From Spiroplasma citri (GTDB lineage: Bacteria > Bacillota_I > Bacilli_A > Mycoplasmatales > Mycoplasmataceae), in contig NZ_CP013197.1 of assembly GCF_001886855.1 (NCBI RefSeq), positions 992,001 to 1,056,000 of the forward strand: a stretch of 64,000 bases of DNA, in the 5' to 3' direction. How positions within the stretch are numbered: position 1 is the stretch's first letter; the number at the start of each line of letters is the position of its first letter. The position numbers and the translations under genes are program-made. Of the stretch, positions 1 through 9,031 are shown piece after piece. The notes beneath the pieces are model-generated. The model was not told the origin of the DNA, made no database searches, and saw only the letters and a list, made by a program, of their open reading frames with translations.

Positions 1-757
1 AATCAACTTTTATAATGCTTTGAGTTTTTAATCTACTATCTATTATTATTTTTTCATTTTCATTTATTTCAGCATTAATTTTAAGTTCACTTATTACTTT
101 ACCATTAATATTTTCTAATTTTAAATATGGGTCTTTTGTGGGACCATTGATTGTTATTAGAGTATCTGATGCTAAATAACTATTATTACTAATTTTAATT
201 TTTTCATTATATTGATTGGTATATTTAATGCGATTTAACTTAAAATAATATTTGTTATTATGTTCATTGTATCTTTTTCCGCTTGTTTTATTTGGTTTAA
301 TTTCAAATAATTTATCTTCTTCTTTTTTTCAGTTAGTTAATTGTTCTAAAATAAAATCAACCTCTAAATCATTATTATTATTTAATTCTGTTTTAATGAT
401 ACTTTTAATAATTACTTCACAATAATATTCCAATTTTGTTTTTTCATTTATTCAAAAACTATAAAATAATAAAAAGGGGGAAGATTTATTATCTAAATTA
501 ATATTTAATTTATTAATAAAATCATTAAATTTACCATAGGGATTTGGGCCTATAAATAATAATTTAAAATTTATTTGATTTAAAGAATGCTTACAATTAT
601 TTAAAATAAAATTATTATCGATGTTTAAATAATTATTATCAAAATTAATATTTAATCCATTAAATGATAAAATAATGATATTATCTAAATCACATAAATT
701 AATTAAATTATCTTTACTATTACTAATTTTAAAAGTTCTAAATGGTAAATTATACAT
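1..757 (-). CDS. Distal tail (Dit-like) protein, cut by window edge
   Basis: At least 252 residues, with the C-terminus beyond base 1. It directly follows the tape measure gene (10 nt gap) and starts at ATG 757 with an AGGGAG ribosome site that overlaps the tape measure stop. The C-terminal part reads as a beta-rich domain around I-T-I-N-G-P-T and I-I-I-D-S-R, the pattern of the galectin-like domain in Gram-positive siphovirus distal tail proteins. Position after the tape measure supports this. Such proteins form the hub joining tail tube and baseplate. Family call is inferred from order and weak motifs, not from a strong signature. Confidence 0.55.
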
Positions 758-766
758 ATTTTCTCC

Positions 767-2314
767 CTATACTCTATTATTTCATTGCCCTATATATTCG
801 AGTATTTTTTCAGCTCGTTCTTTATCATTTTCTCCTTCAATAATAATTGTTGGTTTAAATTCATTTTTATTTTCAATTTTATTATAGTTATTAGTTTGGT
901 TTTCTTGGTTAATGTTTTGTGGTGGTTTATTAAATTTATTATATAATCATACCCCGCCAGCAGCTAAGGCAGACAAACTAACTAAAACACCATAAAGAAT
1001 TGGGTGCTTTGCCATTCCTAATAAAAGTGTTTTTAATGAACTAATAACATTTATTATTTTTCCAATTGTGTAAACAACAGCTCCCAAACTTGCTGATATT
1101 CCTAAAATAATAAAAATAGTTTTTTTGGTTGTATCATTAAACATATTAAAAAAATTTGTTATTCCTTTAATAATTGGTATTAAACTGACTTCTAAAAAAG
1201 AAACCAAAGACTCAAACACGGGTAATAGGGCGGATGCTAAATTCATTTTTGTAATATTAACAACATGTTTAAATTCATTTCATTTTTTGTTTAATAGTGT
1301 TGTTTTCTCAACATTTTCATTTGAAACAATGCCTAAATCTTTAATGTTGCTTGTCATTTTTTTAATTTCTTCATCTGATAAGGCAAGCATTGGAATAAGG
1401 TTTTTTCCTAACTTAGAACCAAAAACATCCATTATTAAATTATTTTTTTCAGTTTCATCACTTATTTGTTCTAATGATTTTTTTAATTCTAAAAAAATAG
1501 TTCCCGTATCTTTTAAAGAACCCTCATTATTTTTAATATTAATTCCTAATTTATTAAAAGCTTCTGTTGTTTCATTTGATATTCCATAAGAAATAGCACT
1601 AATACCTTGTCGTAATTTTTTAAAACTCTTTTCTAATTCTTCGCTAGTAATTCCAGTTCTTTTTGCAATATAACGAAATATTTGTAAGTTTTCTGCTGTG
1701 ATACCGATTTCTTTTGATGTTTTTTTAAGCTCACCAGCATATTTGGCGGTATCAACAGTTATTTTTGTTAAAATTCCTTTGATTGCTAAAATGGGTATTG
1801 TAATATGTGTGCTTAATTTTTTTCCGATTTCTTGACACTTTGTTCCAAATTCTTCAAATTTTTTAAAGGGAATATTTTTTATTTCTTGGGCGGTATTTTT
1901 TAATTTTTCATTAAAGTTGTTTAAACTGCGATTAGATGCATCAATATTTATTTTTGTATATTCATATTCTTTATTTAATTTATTTTGTTTTTGTATTAAT
2001 TTTTCTCTTTCGGCAGTATCGTTTGTTTTTGATAATGCTTCTTGTGTTTCTAAAATGGTTTTATTTAATTGATTATATTTTTCAATTAAAAGTTCTTTTT
2101 TTTCTGAAATATTATCAATGATATTTTTATATTCATTAAATTTTTCATTTAAAATATCAATTTCATCACCGTTTTTAAATTTTAAATTATTATCAAAATT
2201 TTTTAATTTAGATCCTGATAGTTTTATGTTATCGGCTATTTTTTTAAAATTGTTATTTAATTCTAAAACATTACTATCAAGAGTTATGCTCATTCCTTTA
2301 ATTTCTTTTGCCAT
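767..2314 (-). CDS. Phage tail tape measure protein
   Basis: 515 residues in one frame once TGA is read as Trp. Residues 1-150 are charged coiled coil, then a block typical of phage tape measure proteins (K-K-T-S-K-E-I-G-I, L-R-Q-G-I, F-G-S-K-L-G) up to about residue 345, then two hydrophobic helices near residues 370-455. The ruler sets tail length and is injected with the DNA; 515 residues is short for the family. It follows the frameshifted chaperone gene, as in nearly all siphoviruses. Start ATG 2314 is preceded by AAGGA about ten bases upstream. Confidence 0.85.
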
Positions 2315-2328
2315 AATTAACTATTCCT

Positions 2329-2834
2329 TTAAAAAAATTTATTAATATCTTGTTGTGTTGCTAATCTTTTGTTTTGATTATTATAAATTTCTATAATTTC
2401 TATTAATGTTTTTAATTTAATATATTTGCTGTCTATAATTGAAAACCCTAAATGACTAAGTCATAGTAATAAGTTAGGAGTAAATTTATTAAATTTATAA
2501 TCTACTTTTTTGTTAATTCGCCGTATTCCTGTAAATTTTTGTCATTAACACTAGCACCTACAAATTCCATTATTAAGTTATTAATTTCATTAACATTTTC
2601 GGTAATTTCTTTAAATGTAATTTTTTGACAAAATTCCTTAAAATCTTTAAATTGATTTTCATCAGCTGCTTTTGTAAAAGAAAATAATAATTTTAAAATA
2701 AATGAAAATTCATATTTGTCTTTTTCTAATTTATTTAACAATTCTCCGTATGAACCAAATAAATCCTCATAAATAATTAATGCATAAGTGCTTATATTAA
2801 CTTTTAATTTTAAACTTTCTAAATATCTATTCAT
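2329..2834 (-). CDS. Tail assembly chaperone GT, -1 frameshift product
   Basis: The 110-residue upstream frame ends TKK-stop with a perfect slippery heptamer A-AAA-AAG in the zero frame at 2505-2511. A -1 slip there opens a 58-codon frame that runs to TAA at 2329-2331, just before the tape measure RBS, giving a 168-residue fusion. This is the layout of the lambda G/GT chaperones, where the T part recruits tail tube subunits to the tape measure. The slip is inferred from the heptamer and the open downstream frame; no stimulatory structure was tested. Confidence 0.8.
2502..2834 (-). CDS. Tail assembly chaperone G, unshifted product
   Basis: 110 residues, helical, lying between the major tail protein and the tape measure gene and overlapping the former by 8 nt. 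It would be the main product when ribosomes do not slip at the A-AAA-AAG site beside its stop codon. Its job in the family is to coat the tape measure protein before tail tube polymerisation. The call rests on position and on the frameshift signal, because G proteins diverge strongly in sequence. Confidence 0.75.
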   Translation of the reverse strand: MNRYLESLKLKVNISTYALIIYEDLFGSYGELLNKLEKDKYEFSFILKLLFSFTKAADENQFKDFKEFCQKITFKEITENVNEINNLIMEFVGASVNDKNLQEYGELTKK

Positions 2835-3414
2835 TTTCGTTTTTTTCTTCTTTTTCTAATTTTGGAACTTGAGAAAAGTAGTTATTATAATTATTTTCAT
2901 TAGCTTTTTTTGTTGTTTTAATTTTAATAACATTATCTTCAATTCGTGGTAAGGCGTTTAATTCAAAAGTATAAGTATCTGGGTTTACATTTTCGGTTTG
3001 AGTATTATGAGTTTGGTTGGGGCGTTTTAAATTAACTCTTAAAAGCCAAATTCTTTTTTCTTCTAAATCACCCTTGATTTCAAACCCCAAAGCAATTTCA
3101 CTCTTTAAACTAGTTGATTTTTCAATATAATTTCCATTTTTATCTTTTTCAATTCCTAAAATTTCTTGTTCAAAATCATCAGATGGTTTTGCTATTGTTA
3201 AACTACCACTATAGCCTTGAAAAGAATGTGAAATATAGTATGGTTTATTATCAGCATAAAAGGTATTAGTGTTTTCACTAACATTTAAACTTAAATTTAC
3301 TGCTCCTAATATTTTTTGTGGGATTGCATATTCTGTTTTGTTTGTTGTTTGATTGTATTTTAATTTTGCATAATGAACATTTTCTAGTCCAAATTCAATA
3401 ATGTTGTTATTCAT
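2827..3414 (-). CDS. Major tail protein, phi13-like
   Basis: 195 residues. The opening E-F-G-L-E-N-V-H-Y-A is the usual N-terminus of the phi13 type of Gram-positive siphovirus major tail proteins, followed by the beta-rich tube fold and a charged, probably disordered C-terminus. This protein stacks as hexamers to form the tail tube. It overlaps the chaperone start by 8 nt, indicating translational coupling. Confidence 0.8.
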   Translation of the reverse strand: MNNNIIEFGLENVHYAKLKYNQTTNKTEYAIPQKILGAVNLSLNVSENTNTFYADNKPYYISHSFQGYSGSLTIAKPSDDFEQEILGIEKDKNGNYIEKSTSLKSEIALGFEIKGDLEEKRIWLLRVNLKRPNQTHNTQTENVNPDTYTFELNALPRIEDNVIKIKTTKKANENNYNNYFSQVPKLEKEEKNENE

Positions 3415-3429
3415 TTGTATTTTCTCCTT

Positions 3430-3807
3430 TTATCTTTTTAGCAACAAAAATATTTCATAAATTACAATATATAAATTTTGTTCGTATAAATAAAACTCTT
3501 GTGCTAATTGATAATTTATTTTTTTATTTATTAATTCATTTTCTAGTTTTTCAATTTCATTAAAATTAATTTCATTTTTAAAATTAAAGCAAATTTGGAA
3601 TGTTTGTCTTATAAAATTATTAATATTATCTGATGAAAAAAAGGTATTATCATTAATTCTATAAAAAGTTATATTATTTTCAATGTTATTGAAATTATCT
3701 TCATTAAAATTAAAAAATGTATATTTAATCTTTTTAGTTGGATAAAGTTTTTTTAATAATTCAATAATTAAATTAATATTTTGCTCTCTTTTATTATTAA
3801 TAATCAT
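3430..3807 (-). CDS. Putative tail terminator or completion protein
   Basis: 125 residues, rich in Asn and Phe, with no motif I recognise. It sits between the HK97 gp10-like gene and the major tail protein, the slot used by tail terminator proteins in HK97-type phages, and its length fits. It starts 6 nt after the previous stop with only a weak ribosome site, so translation is probably coupled. Function is inferred from gene order only. Confidence 0.5.
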   Translation of the reverse strand: MIINNKREQNINLIIELLKKLYPTKKIKYTFFNFNEDNFNNIENNITFYRINDNTFFSSDNINNFIRQTFQICFNFKNEINFNEIEKLENELINKKINYQLAQEFYLYEQNLYIVIYEIFLLLKR

Positions 3808-3812
3808 CTTAA

Positions 3813-4211
3813 CTAATATTTTAAAATAGTTTCTATTTTTTTAATATATTCATCAATATACTTATTATAAGCATTTCGTAAAAATGGGCGAGGATTAATT
3901 TTTTCATTATTTCAATGATTAATATATCCATATTCTAATAAGTGGATTATTTGATATTGTTTAGTGGCATAAATTACACCAATTATTTTATCTTTGGTTA
4001 ATTTTATTTTAAAAACAAAATAATCTTTTAAATGTCTTCTTTTTGTTAAATGTTTATTGCTAATAGGGCAAGTAATTTTAATTTCTGCCAATATTTTTTC
4101 ACCTACATTTTTAATTTCTGCTTTTATTTGTTCTTGGATATCATAAGTATATTGTTGGATTGAGTCTGCAACAAAATCAAATATATCAACTACTGAATTA
4201 CTTTTTTTCAT
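3813..4211 (-). CDS. HK97 gp10-like head-tail joining protein
   Basis: 132 residues. The C-terminal pattern H-L-L-E-Y-G-Y then N-P-R-P-F-L-R-N-A is the signature of the HK97 gp10-like family; an in-frame TGA (Trp) lies between the two parts. ATG 4211 is preferred over the in-frame GTG at 4220, because the AAGG ribosome site lies directly against the GTG but eight bases before the ATG. It lies in the connector block between capsid and tail genes. Confidence 0.75.
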
Positions 4212-4221
4212 TTTTAACACC

Positions 4222-4548
4222 TTATCTTAAACTTAAAAATAGTTCTAAAAATCCATCTTGTCTGTCATAAGTTCTAATAATTTCATATTCTTGTCAATTA
4301 TTTTGATATTTATAATCAATTAAAATAAATTTTTCATTATCATACATATATTTATCTATAAGTAATTTTATTTCTAATTTTATGCCCGCCATTCTAGCGG
4401 TGTAAAAATCATTAGCATAAATTGATTTAATATCACAAAATACTTGTTTTTTATTTTTAGTTATTTTTTTATGACTTAATGGATTTTCGTCATCTTCTTT
4501 ATCAATTAGAAAAGCATAATCATTTAATAAAATTAAATTATCTTTCAA
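4222..4548 (-). CDS. Phage head-tail adaptor
   Basis: 108 residues. Small beta-barrel type protein in the head-closure slot after the gp6-like connector, overlapping it by 11 nt. The stretch K-K-I-T-K-N-K-K-Q-V-F-C-D-I followed by S-I-Y-A-N-D-F-Y resembles head closure proteins of SPP1/HK97-like phages, which plug the portal after DNA packaging. Moderate confidence, from order, size and this weak pattern. Confidence 0.6.
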
Positions 4549-4906
4549 TTTTATTTTTTTCTAGTTTTTTAATATCTTTTAATTTCTTTTTTAATTCTGT
4601 GAGTTCTTTTTCTAATTGATATATCGTTGTTTGCGGATAATTAGCATATTTATACATTAATTGTTGAATATTATAGTTAAGAATAGTATAAAATTTTTCT
4701 CCAATTAATTCACGCCCTAAATTTTCCTTAACATAAATAGAAATAATATTTTTTATTTGTTCATCATTTGCTTCCTCAATAATTTTAAAAGGAAGACCTG
4801 AATTTATTAAAATATTTTTTGATGATTGAATTAAAGTTTTTATTTCTTCATCAAATAAATTATGCTGAATTCGTAAACTTAATTTAACAAAATTTAATAA
4901 GTCCAT
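4538..4906 (-). CDS. gp6-like head-tail connector
   Basis: 122 residues, helical. The N-terminal motif D-E-E-I-K-T-L-I-Q-S-S-K-N-I-L is close to the consensus of gp6/gp15-type connectors that form a ring under the portal. The C-terminus is a lysine-rich coiled coil. It lies directly after the major capsid gene, as in HK97, and has a strong AAAGGAGG-like ribosome site. Confidence 0.75.
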   Translation of the reverse strand: MDLLNFVKLSLRIQHNLFDEEIKTLIQSSKNILINSGLPFKIIEEANDEQIKNIISIYVKENLGRELIGEKFYTILNYNIQQLMYKYANYPQTTIYQLEKELTELKKKLKDIKKLEKNKIER

Positions 4907-4929
4907 ATTGATCCTCCTTTATTTTTAAA

Positions 4930-6705
4930 TTACTCAGGTTGGAAATTTACAAAAGCATTTTTTTCAACAACTTTCCCATCTAAAATGGCTGCTCCCACAT
5001 AAGTATGTAAAAGTTTTTTAATTCCGATATGTTCAGAATATCTTAGAGTTAAAGGCTCTTGGAAATTTACATAATAAGTGTTTAATTTTCCAAAAGAAAT
5101 GCAATTATTTTTATTTGTTTTAGAAAATGTAGGATATGTGTCTGTTAAAACAACATCATAACCTAAGATTTTATTAGTAACTCCATCTGAACTTATATTG
5201 TGGTTTCAAATAGGGCGATCATTTTTATCTTTAATATTTTGAATAGTTCAGAATGTTTCGTTATTCATTACAAATTTAGCACCATTTGAATATCCTAATT
5301 TTAATGATTTAATCATTTCAATAATAGCATCGTAATTTAATTCTTTAATTTTTACACTTTTAATGCTTGTATCTGATAATATTCCAGTTGGTTGACCTTT
5401 TCCAGTTCCAGTAGCAAGTGATTGTTCAATGCCCTCTTTAATTCTGTTTGTAATTACTCTAATTACAAAAGCTTCAAAATCTTCAATTGTCATAAATCTT
5501 GTAGTTTCTGAAAATTCAAGCGAAGTGGCAATAATGTGACCATCAAATTTAATACTATCTGATCCTGTACTTCCTTTTATTTCTTCACCCTCTGTGACAA
5601 ATTTAGCTGCTGTTGAATCTTTTTCATACGCAATATCTAATTTTCCTCGGTGTTCTAAAATAGTTACTTCATTAATTAAATTAGAAGTTAATTTAATTTC
5701 ATTTAAGATGTTTTTTCATATTGTAGTAGGTACAAGCGGACTCGCATCTTCATTTCCAGTTGGATTTGTTCCAACTTGTAAAAATTTTGCTTCTTGTGGT
5801 GTTAATTGTTGTCTTTGCATATTTTTTAATCATGCATTTTTATATTCTCTTGTATCTAAAATATCTTTTTGATTATAGATAGTTTTAATTTCCATTTGTT
5901 CTGTTCCCCTTAATGTTTGTAAAATTGTGCTATTTCCGTTTTCAATATTTTTAATATTTTTTTCTAAATATTCATTTCTTATTTTTTGAGTTTCTGTAAT
6001 TTCTTCATTTAATTTTTTAATTGCAGTTAATAACTCTTTTTGTTCTTGTAATTCTTTATTAGATAAATTATTTTTCTTTAATTCCATATTTTCTAATTGT
6101 TCTTTTTTTTCTTCTAATTCATTATTGGAATCAATAATTTTGTCATTTAATTCTTTTAAATTTACTTTTTCCATATTTTTTTCTCCTTTGATATTTTTAA
6201 TTTCTTGTATTTCACTCTGTGGATTTGCTCCTAATGGAACCAAAGAAATTTCGTCAACTTCAATTTGTTTTAAATAACGAACAACTTGCCCGTTTATTTC
6301 TGTTGGTTCTGATTTTAAAATACGATATCCTATACTTAACTGCATTGGTCTATTATCTTTTTGCATTTGTTTAGCAATTTCGTAAGTTTCTTTTCCATAA
6401 TTAGTATTAGTATATATTTTAATTTTTGCCCATAATCCGTCTTTGCGGTTTTCTAAATCTGCAACACCCAAAATTTTTTCGTGATTATGAGATAAAAACA
6501 CCGGCACAGTTTTACCATTTTTTAAATCATTTTCAAAACTTTTGTAGTCAGTAATGTCATTGTGATAATCAACTACATCATATTTATTTGCTATTCCGAT
6601 AATTTCGTTTGTATTAAATTTATCTTCTTTTATTTCTTTTATTTTTTTTATATTAAAATCAATTTTTTTAGTAATTTCATTATTAATAATTTTATTGTTG
6701 TCCAT
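4930..6705 (-). CDS. Prohead protease fused to HK97-type major capsid protein
   Basis: 591 residues in one uninterrupted frame. Residues about 30-170 look like an HK97-family prohead protease: H-N-H in P-V-F-L-S-H-N-H, then Y-R-I-L-K-S, then the closing V-D-E-I-S-L-V-P-L-G-A-N-P. Residues about 180-270 are a coiled coil like the HK97 delta scaffold domain. The rest is the capsid fold (T-P-T-T-I-W, T-G-T-G-K-G-Q-P-T-G-I). Start ATG 6705 has GGAG six bases upstream and overlaps the portal stop. An internal ATG at 6174 has its own strong ribosome site, so a separate 414-residue capsid precursor is likely made too. Confidence 0.85.
6183..6189 (-). promoter_or_regulatory. Internal ribosome binding site for capsid precursor
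   Basis: AAAGGAG on the minus strand lies eight bases before an in-frame ATG (6174) inside the protease-capsid open reading frame. The resulting protein would begin M-E-K-V-N-L-K-E-L at the scaffold coiled coil and contain the whole capsid domain. It is among the strongest ribosome sites in the operon. Confidence 0.7.
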
Positions 6706-7894
6706 TGTTTTCTCCATTTTTTTCATCATCTACTTTTCCATAATTTCAATTTAAAAAGGTATCTCCTCCCTCATAAGGATCTAAACCAAATAATAATTTT
6801 CTTATTTCATTTGGGTTTATTGCACCAAGTTCAACACCTTTTAAACTATTTGATAAGTTTAATATTATTAATCTACTATCTAATACAAACTCGAAATATT
6901 GCCCTAATTCTAATTCTTTTTTAGTAAAAATTTTAAAGGTAAATTCTTTTTCTAATTGTCTTAAAACTGGATGAATTACAGTAGATAAGTAACTTAAAAA
7001 TTGTTCTGAATTATAAGTTCCTTTAACAATCTCAGGTGCTATATTAAAAAATTTATAAATTAAATTTTCAGAATATTCATTTTGTTCTTTACTAAATTTT
7101 GATATATTACTATCAATTTTTTTAAAATCTTGTCCATAAGATAAATACGCAACTCTTTTATTACTAAAATTGGTATTTTTAAAATTAATATCTTCAACTG
7201 GTAAAACTGGCAACATTTGGGATCTCTCTTGGTTAAACTGTGTAGGAGCACCAGTTGGCCCCAGTGGCATATTTGTGGTAATTATCCCCATTAAAGAATT
7301 TGTTTCTTTAAAATTGTTAATAATAGAGTTTGTCATTTCTTCTAATATTCTTTTACTTGGTTCAAGCGAATTATTAGGATTATCCCCTAAGAAATTTTTA
7401 TTATAAAATTTCCGTAGATGAATTATTTGAGAATACGGTAATATCTCAAATGCATTATTATTTTGATAAAATCTTATAAATAATTCATCATCCTTAGACA
7501 ATAATTCAATAGTGCTGTATTCGATTGGAATTAAAGAAATGATTTTATCATTAATATCTTTTTCTATTTTAATAAAAACATTCCCTTGCAAAAATAAATT
7601 AGTAATTATCTTATAATAAAAATCATAACTACTCATTAAATTGTTTGGTCTCAAATTTAATAAATAATCAAAATTAGATTTTTTTATTTTTTCATTTTGG
7701 CGATATGTATTAACTGATACTTGTGCTATATCAGTAGCAATCCGATTAATTGTGCTTTTAATTACATCAATTTGATAATTATTCTGAAAATTAGTAAAAA
7801 AGTCTTTTCATTCAAACTTAACAATATCAACTTGAGAATTTTTAGGCGTTTTATTTACATTATTATTATCTTTATTTTTTTTATATCAAAACAT
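6695..7894 (-). CDS. HK97-family portal protein
   Basis: 399 residues; two in-frame TGA codons near the start hide the true N-terminus at ATG 7894 (AAGG nine bases upstream). The core is typical of portals: I-A-T-D-I-A-Q-V, then F-L-Q-G-N-V-F-I, L-R-P-N-N-L-M near residue 80, and the late P-P/A-P-E-I-V-K-G region. Portals form the dodecameric DNA channel at one capsid vertex. First gene of the head-tail operon behind promoter 7946-7974; its end overlaps the protease-capsid start. Confidence 0.85.
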
Positions 7895-7945
7895 AATCAC
7901 CAGCCTTAACAATAATAATTAACCCCATCATTTATTGTCGTCGTG

Positions 7946-7974
7946 ATGATACCGTCATTAAAAATATTTGTCAA
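7946..7974 (-). promoter_or_regulatory. Late promoter for head-tail operon
   Basis: TTGACA, a 17-base spacer, then TATCAT on the minus strand, followed by CACGACGACAAT and a 50-base leader to the portal ATG. The same block occurs at 11430-11458, 35727-35755 and 39177-39205, always in front of a phage late gene. The matched sequence extends on both sides of the -35/-10 boxes, so an operator may be included. Confidence 0.75.
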
Positions 7975-8009
7975 ATAAAAAAACAATTTATAAACAAGTA
8001 ATAAAGGTG

Positions 8010-8037
8010 TTTACAAATAATTATATTTTTATATAAT
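8010..8037 (+). promoter_or_regulatory. Promoter for DUF4065 gene pair
   Basis: TTTACA, 16-base spacer, TATAAT, about 28 bases before the gene start. It faces away from the late promoter at 7946-7974, so the two genes are divergently transcribed from a compact 90-base region. Confidence 0.55.
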
Positions 8038-8065
8038 TTAACTAATAAGGGAAGGGCGGATTATT

Positions 8066-8557
8066 ATGAATTTAGAAAATTTAAAAGGACTATGTAAAGA
8101 AATTATTAAATTTTATGAAGAAGAACAAAAAAATGAAAATATATTAGAAGAAGATATTGAAAAAATTAGTAATTTAAGAATTCAAAAACTATTGTTTTTT
8201 ATATATGGTTTTTATTGAAAAGAAAAAAAAGAAGAAATTATTCCAATTGTATTTGAAGCATGACAACATGGCCCTGTTATAAAAGAATTATATAATTTTA
8301 TAATTAATAATTTAGATAACTCAAATATGAAAAGAAATAATGAAATAGATTTTAAATGATTTAAAGATGCTAAAACTCCTAAATATGATAAAAATTTGCT
8401 TAATAAAATATTAAAATATCTTAGTCAATTTTCTACTATTAGATTAGTAAATGCTTCTCATAAAACTGAACCTTGATTGTTTACTGAAAATTCAAATGTT
8501 ATTGATAATAAAGAAATTAAGAAATGGTTTGAAAAAGATGTACCAACAATTAAATAA
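8066..8557 (+). CDS. Panacea/SocA-domain (DUF4065) antitoxin-like protein
   Basis: 163 residues. The pattern L-R-I-Q-K-L-L-F-F-I-Y-G-F-Y, then V-F-E-A-W-Q-H-G-P-V-I-K-E-L-Y, is diagnostic of the DUF4065 (SocA/Panacea) family, whose members are antitoxins in many toxin-antitoxin systems and are common in prophages. It lies on the strand opposite to all surrounding phage genes, has its own promoter, and overlaps the next gene by 20 nt. This is the left-copy version of cargo site B; the right copy has a DUF3800 gene instead. Pairing with a toxin is inferred. Confidence 0.8.
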
Positions 8558-8930
8558 AACAGACGAATTATCAAATTATGACAATAAGTATATTTTATTT
8601 AATTTTAGATTTACTTTAATTGAAACAAAATTAGATACTAGCGATTATAAAAAAATATTTAATAAAATTATTAGTTATTACTCTAAAATTACAGTTAGAC
8701 AATTTGATAGTTCGGTTAATGTTGAATATAATGAAAAAATAATAAAAAGGCAAAAAGAAAAAAATAATAAATTTATAGACTATATAAAAAATAACTACAA
8801 TTTAGATTTAAAGCGTACTTTTGATATTTATAGAGGTGGTTGCGGAAAACGAGCAGATGGTTTATTAATAAAAAATATTTTTTATTTATTAGAAATTACA
8901 AATCATAATCAAAGAGAGGGAAAAAAATAG
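8538..8930 (+). CDS. Unknown protein, possible toxin partner of DUF4065 gene
   Basis: 130 residues, basic, starting at ATG 8538 inside the end of the DUF4065 gene and in another frame. I do not recognise the family. It has a helical middle rich in Lys and a conserved-looking C-terminal block Y-R-G-G-C-G-K-R-A-D-G followed by Y-L-L-E-I-T-N-H. In Panacea systems the neighbour is the toxin and is highly variable, so this is a candidate toxin; nothing in the sequence proves activity. Confidence 0.55.
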   Translation: MYQQLNKTDELSNYDNKYILFNFRFTLIETKLDTSDYKKIFNKIISYYSKITVRQFDSSVNVEYNEKIIKRQKEKNNKFIDYIKNNYNLDLKRTFDIYRGGCGKRADGLLIKNIFYLLEITNHNQREGKK

Positions 8931-8946
8931 TATATAATATAATCAT

Positions 8947-9003
8947 AGGTGGGCCGTATGGACTTGTCCGCTATCGGTAAGAGCATTGTTTGTTTCCCCA
9001 CCT
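8947..9003. ncRNA. Structured 57-nt element at cargo site B boundary
   Basis: Ends pair perfectly as AGGTGGG and CCCACCT, enclosing two smaller possible hairpins (GGAC..GTCC and GCT..AGC). It is followed at once by a bidirectional terminator and is unchanged in the right copy (38181-38237). It lies between converging genes exactly where the two prophage copies stop matching. It could be a small RNA, a processing structure or a recombination site; transcription is not shown. Confidence 0.35.
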
Positions 9004-9031
9004 AAAAAAGAGATTTAATAATCTCTTTTTT
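9004..9031. terminator. Bidirectional terminator after terL
   Basis: A-run, 11-bp stem with AAGAGATT and AATCTCTT arms, four-base loop and T-run, symmetric so it works on both strands. It overlaps the terL stop codon and ends both the late operon and the oppositely directed DUF4065 pair. Confidence 0.75.

Noticed and set aside
6562-6924. 120-codon plus-strand gene over portal and capsid genes
   Set aside because: Composition is Ile/Phe-rich as expected for the reverse of an AT-rich gene; no ribosome site and it overlaps two convincing genes.
8947-9003. tRNA gene
   Set aside because: The outer stem and inner hairpins loosely recall a cloverleaf, but at 57 nt there is no T-arm consensus GTTCRANYC and no proper anticodon arm.
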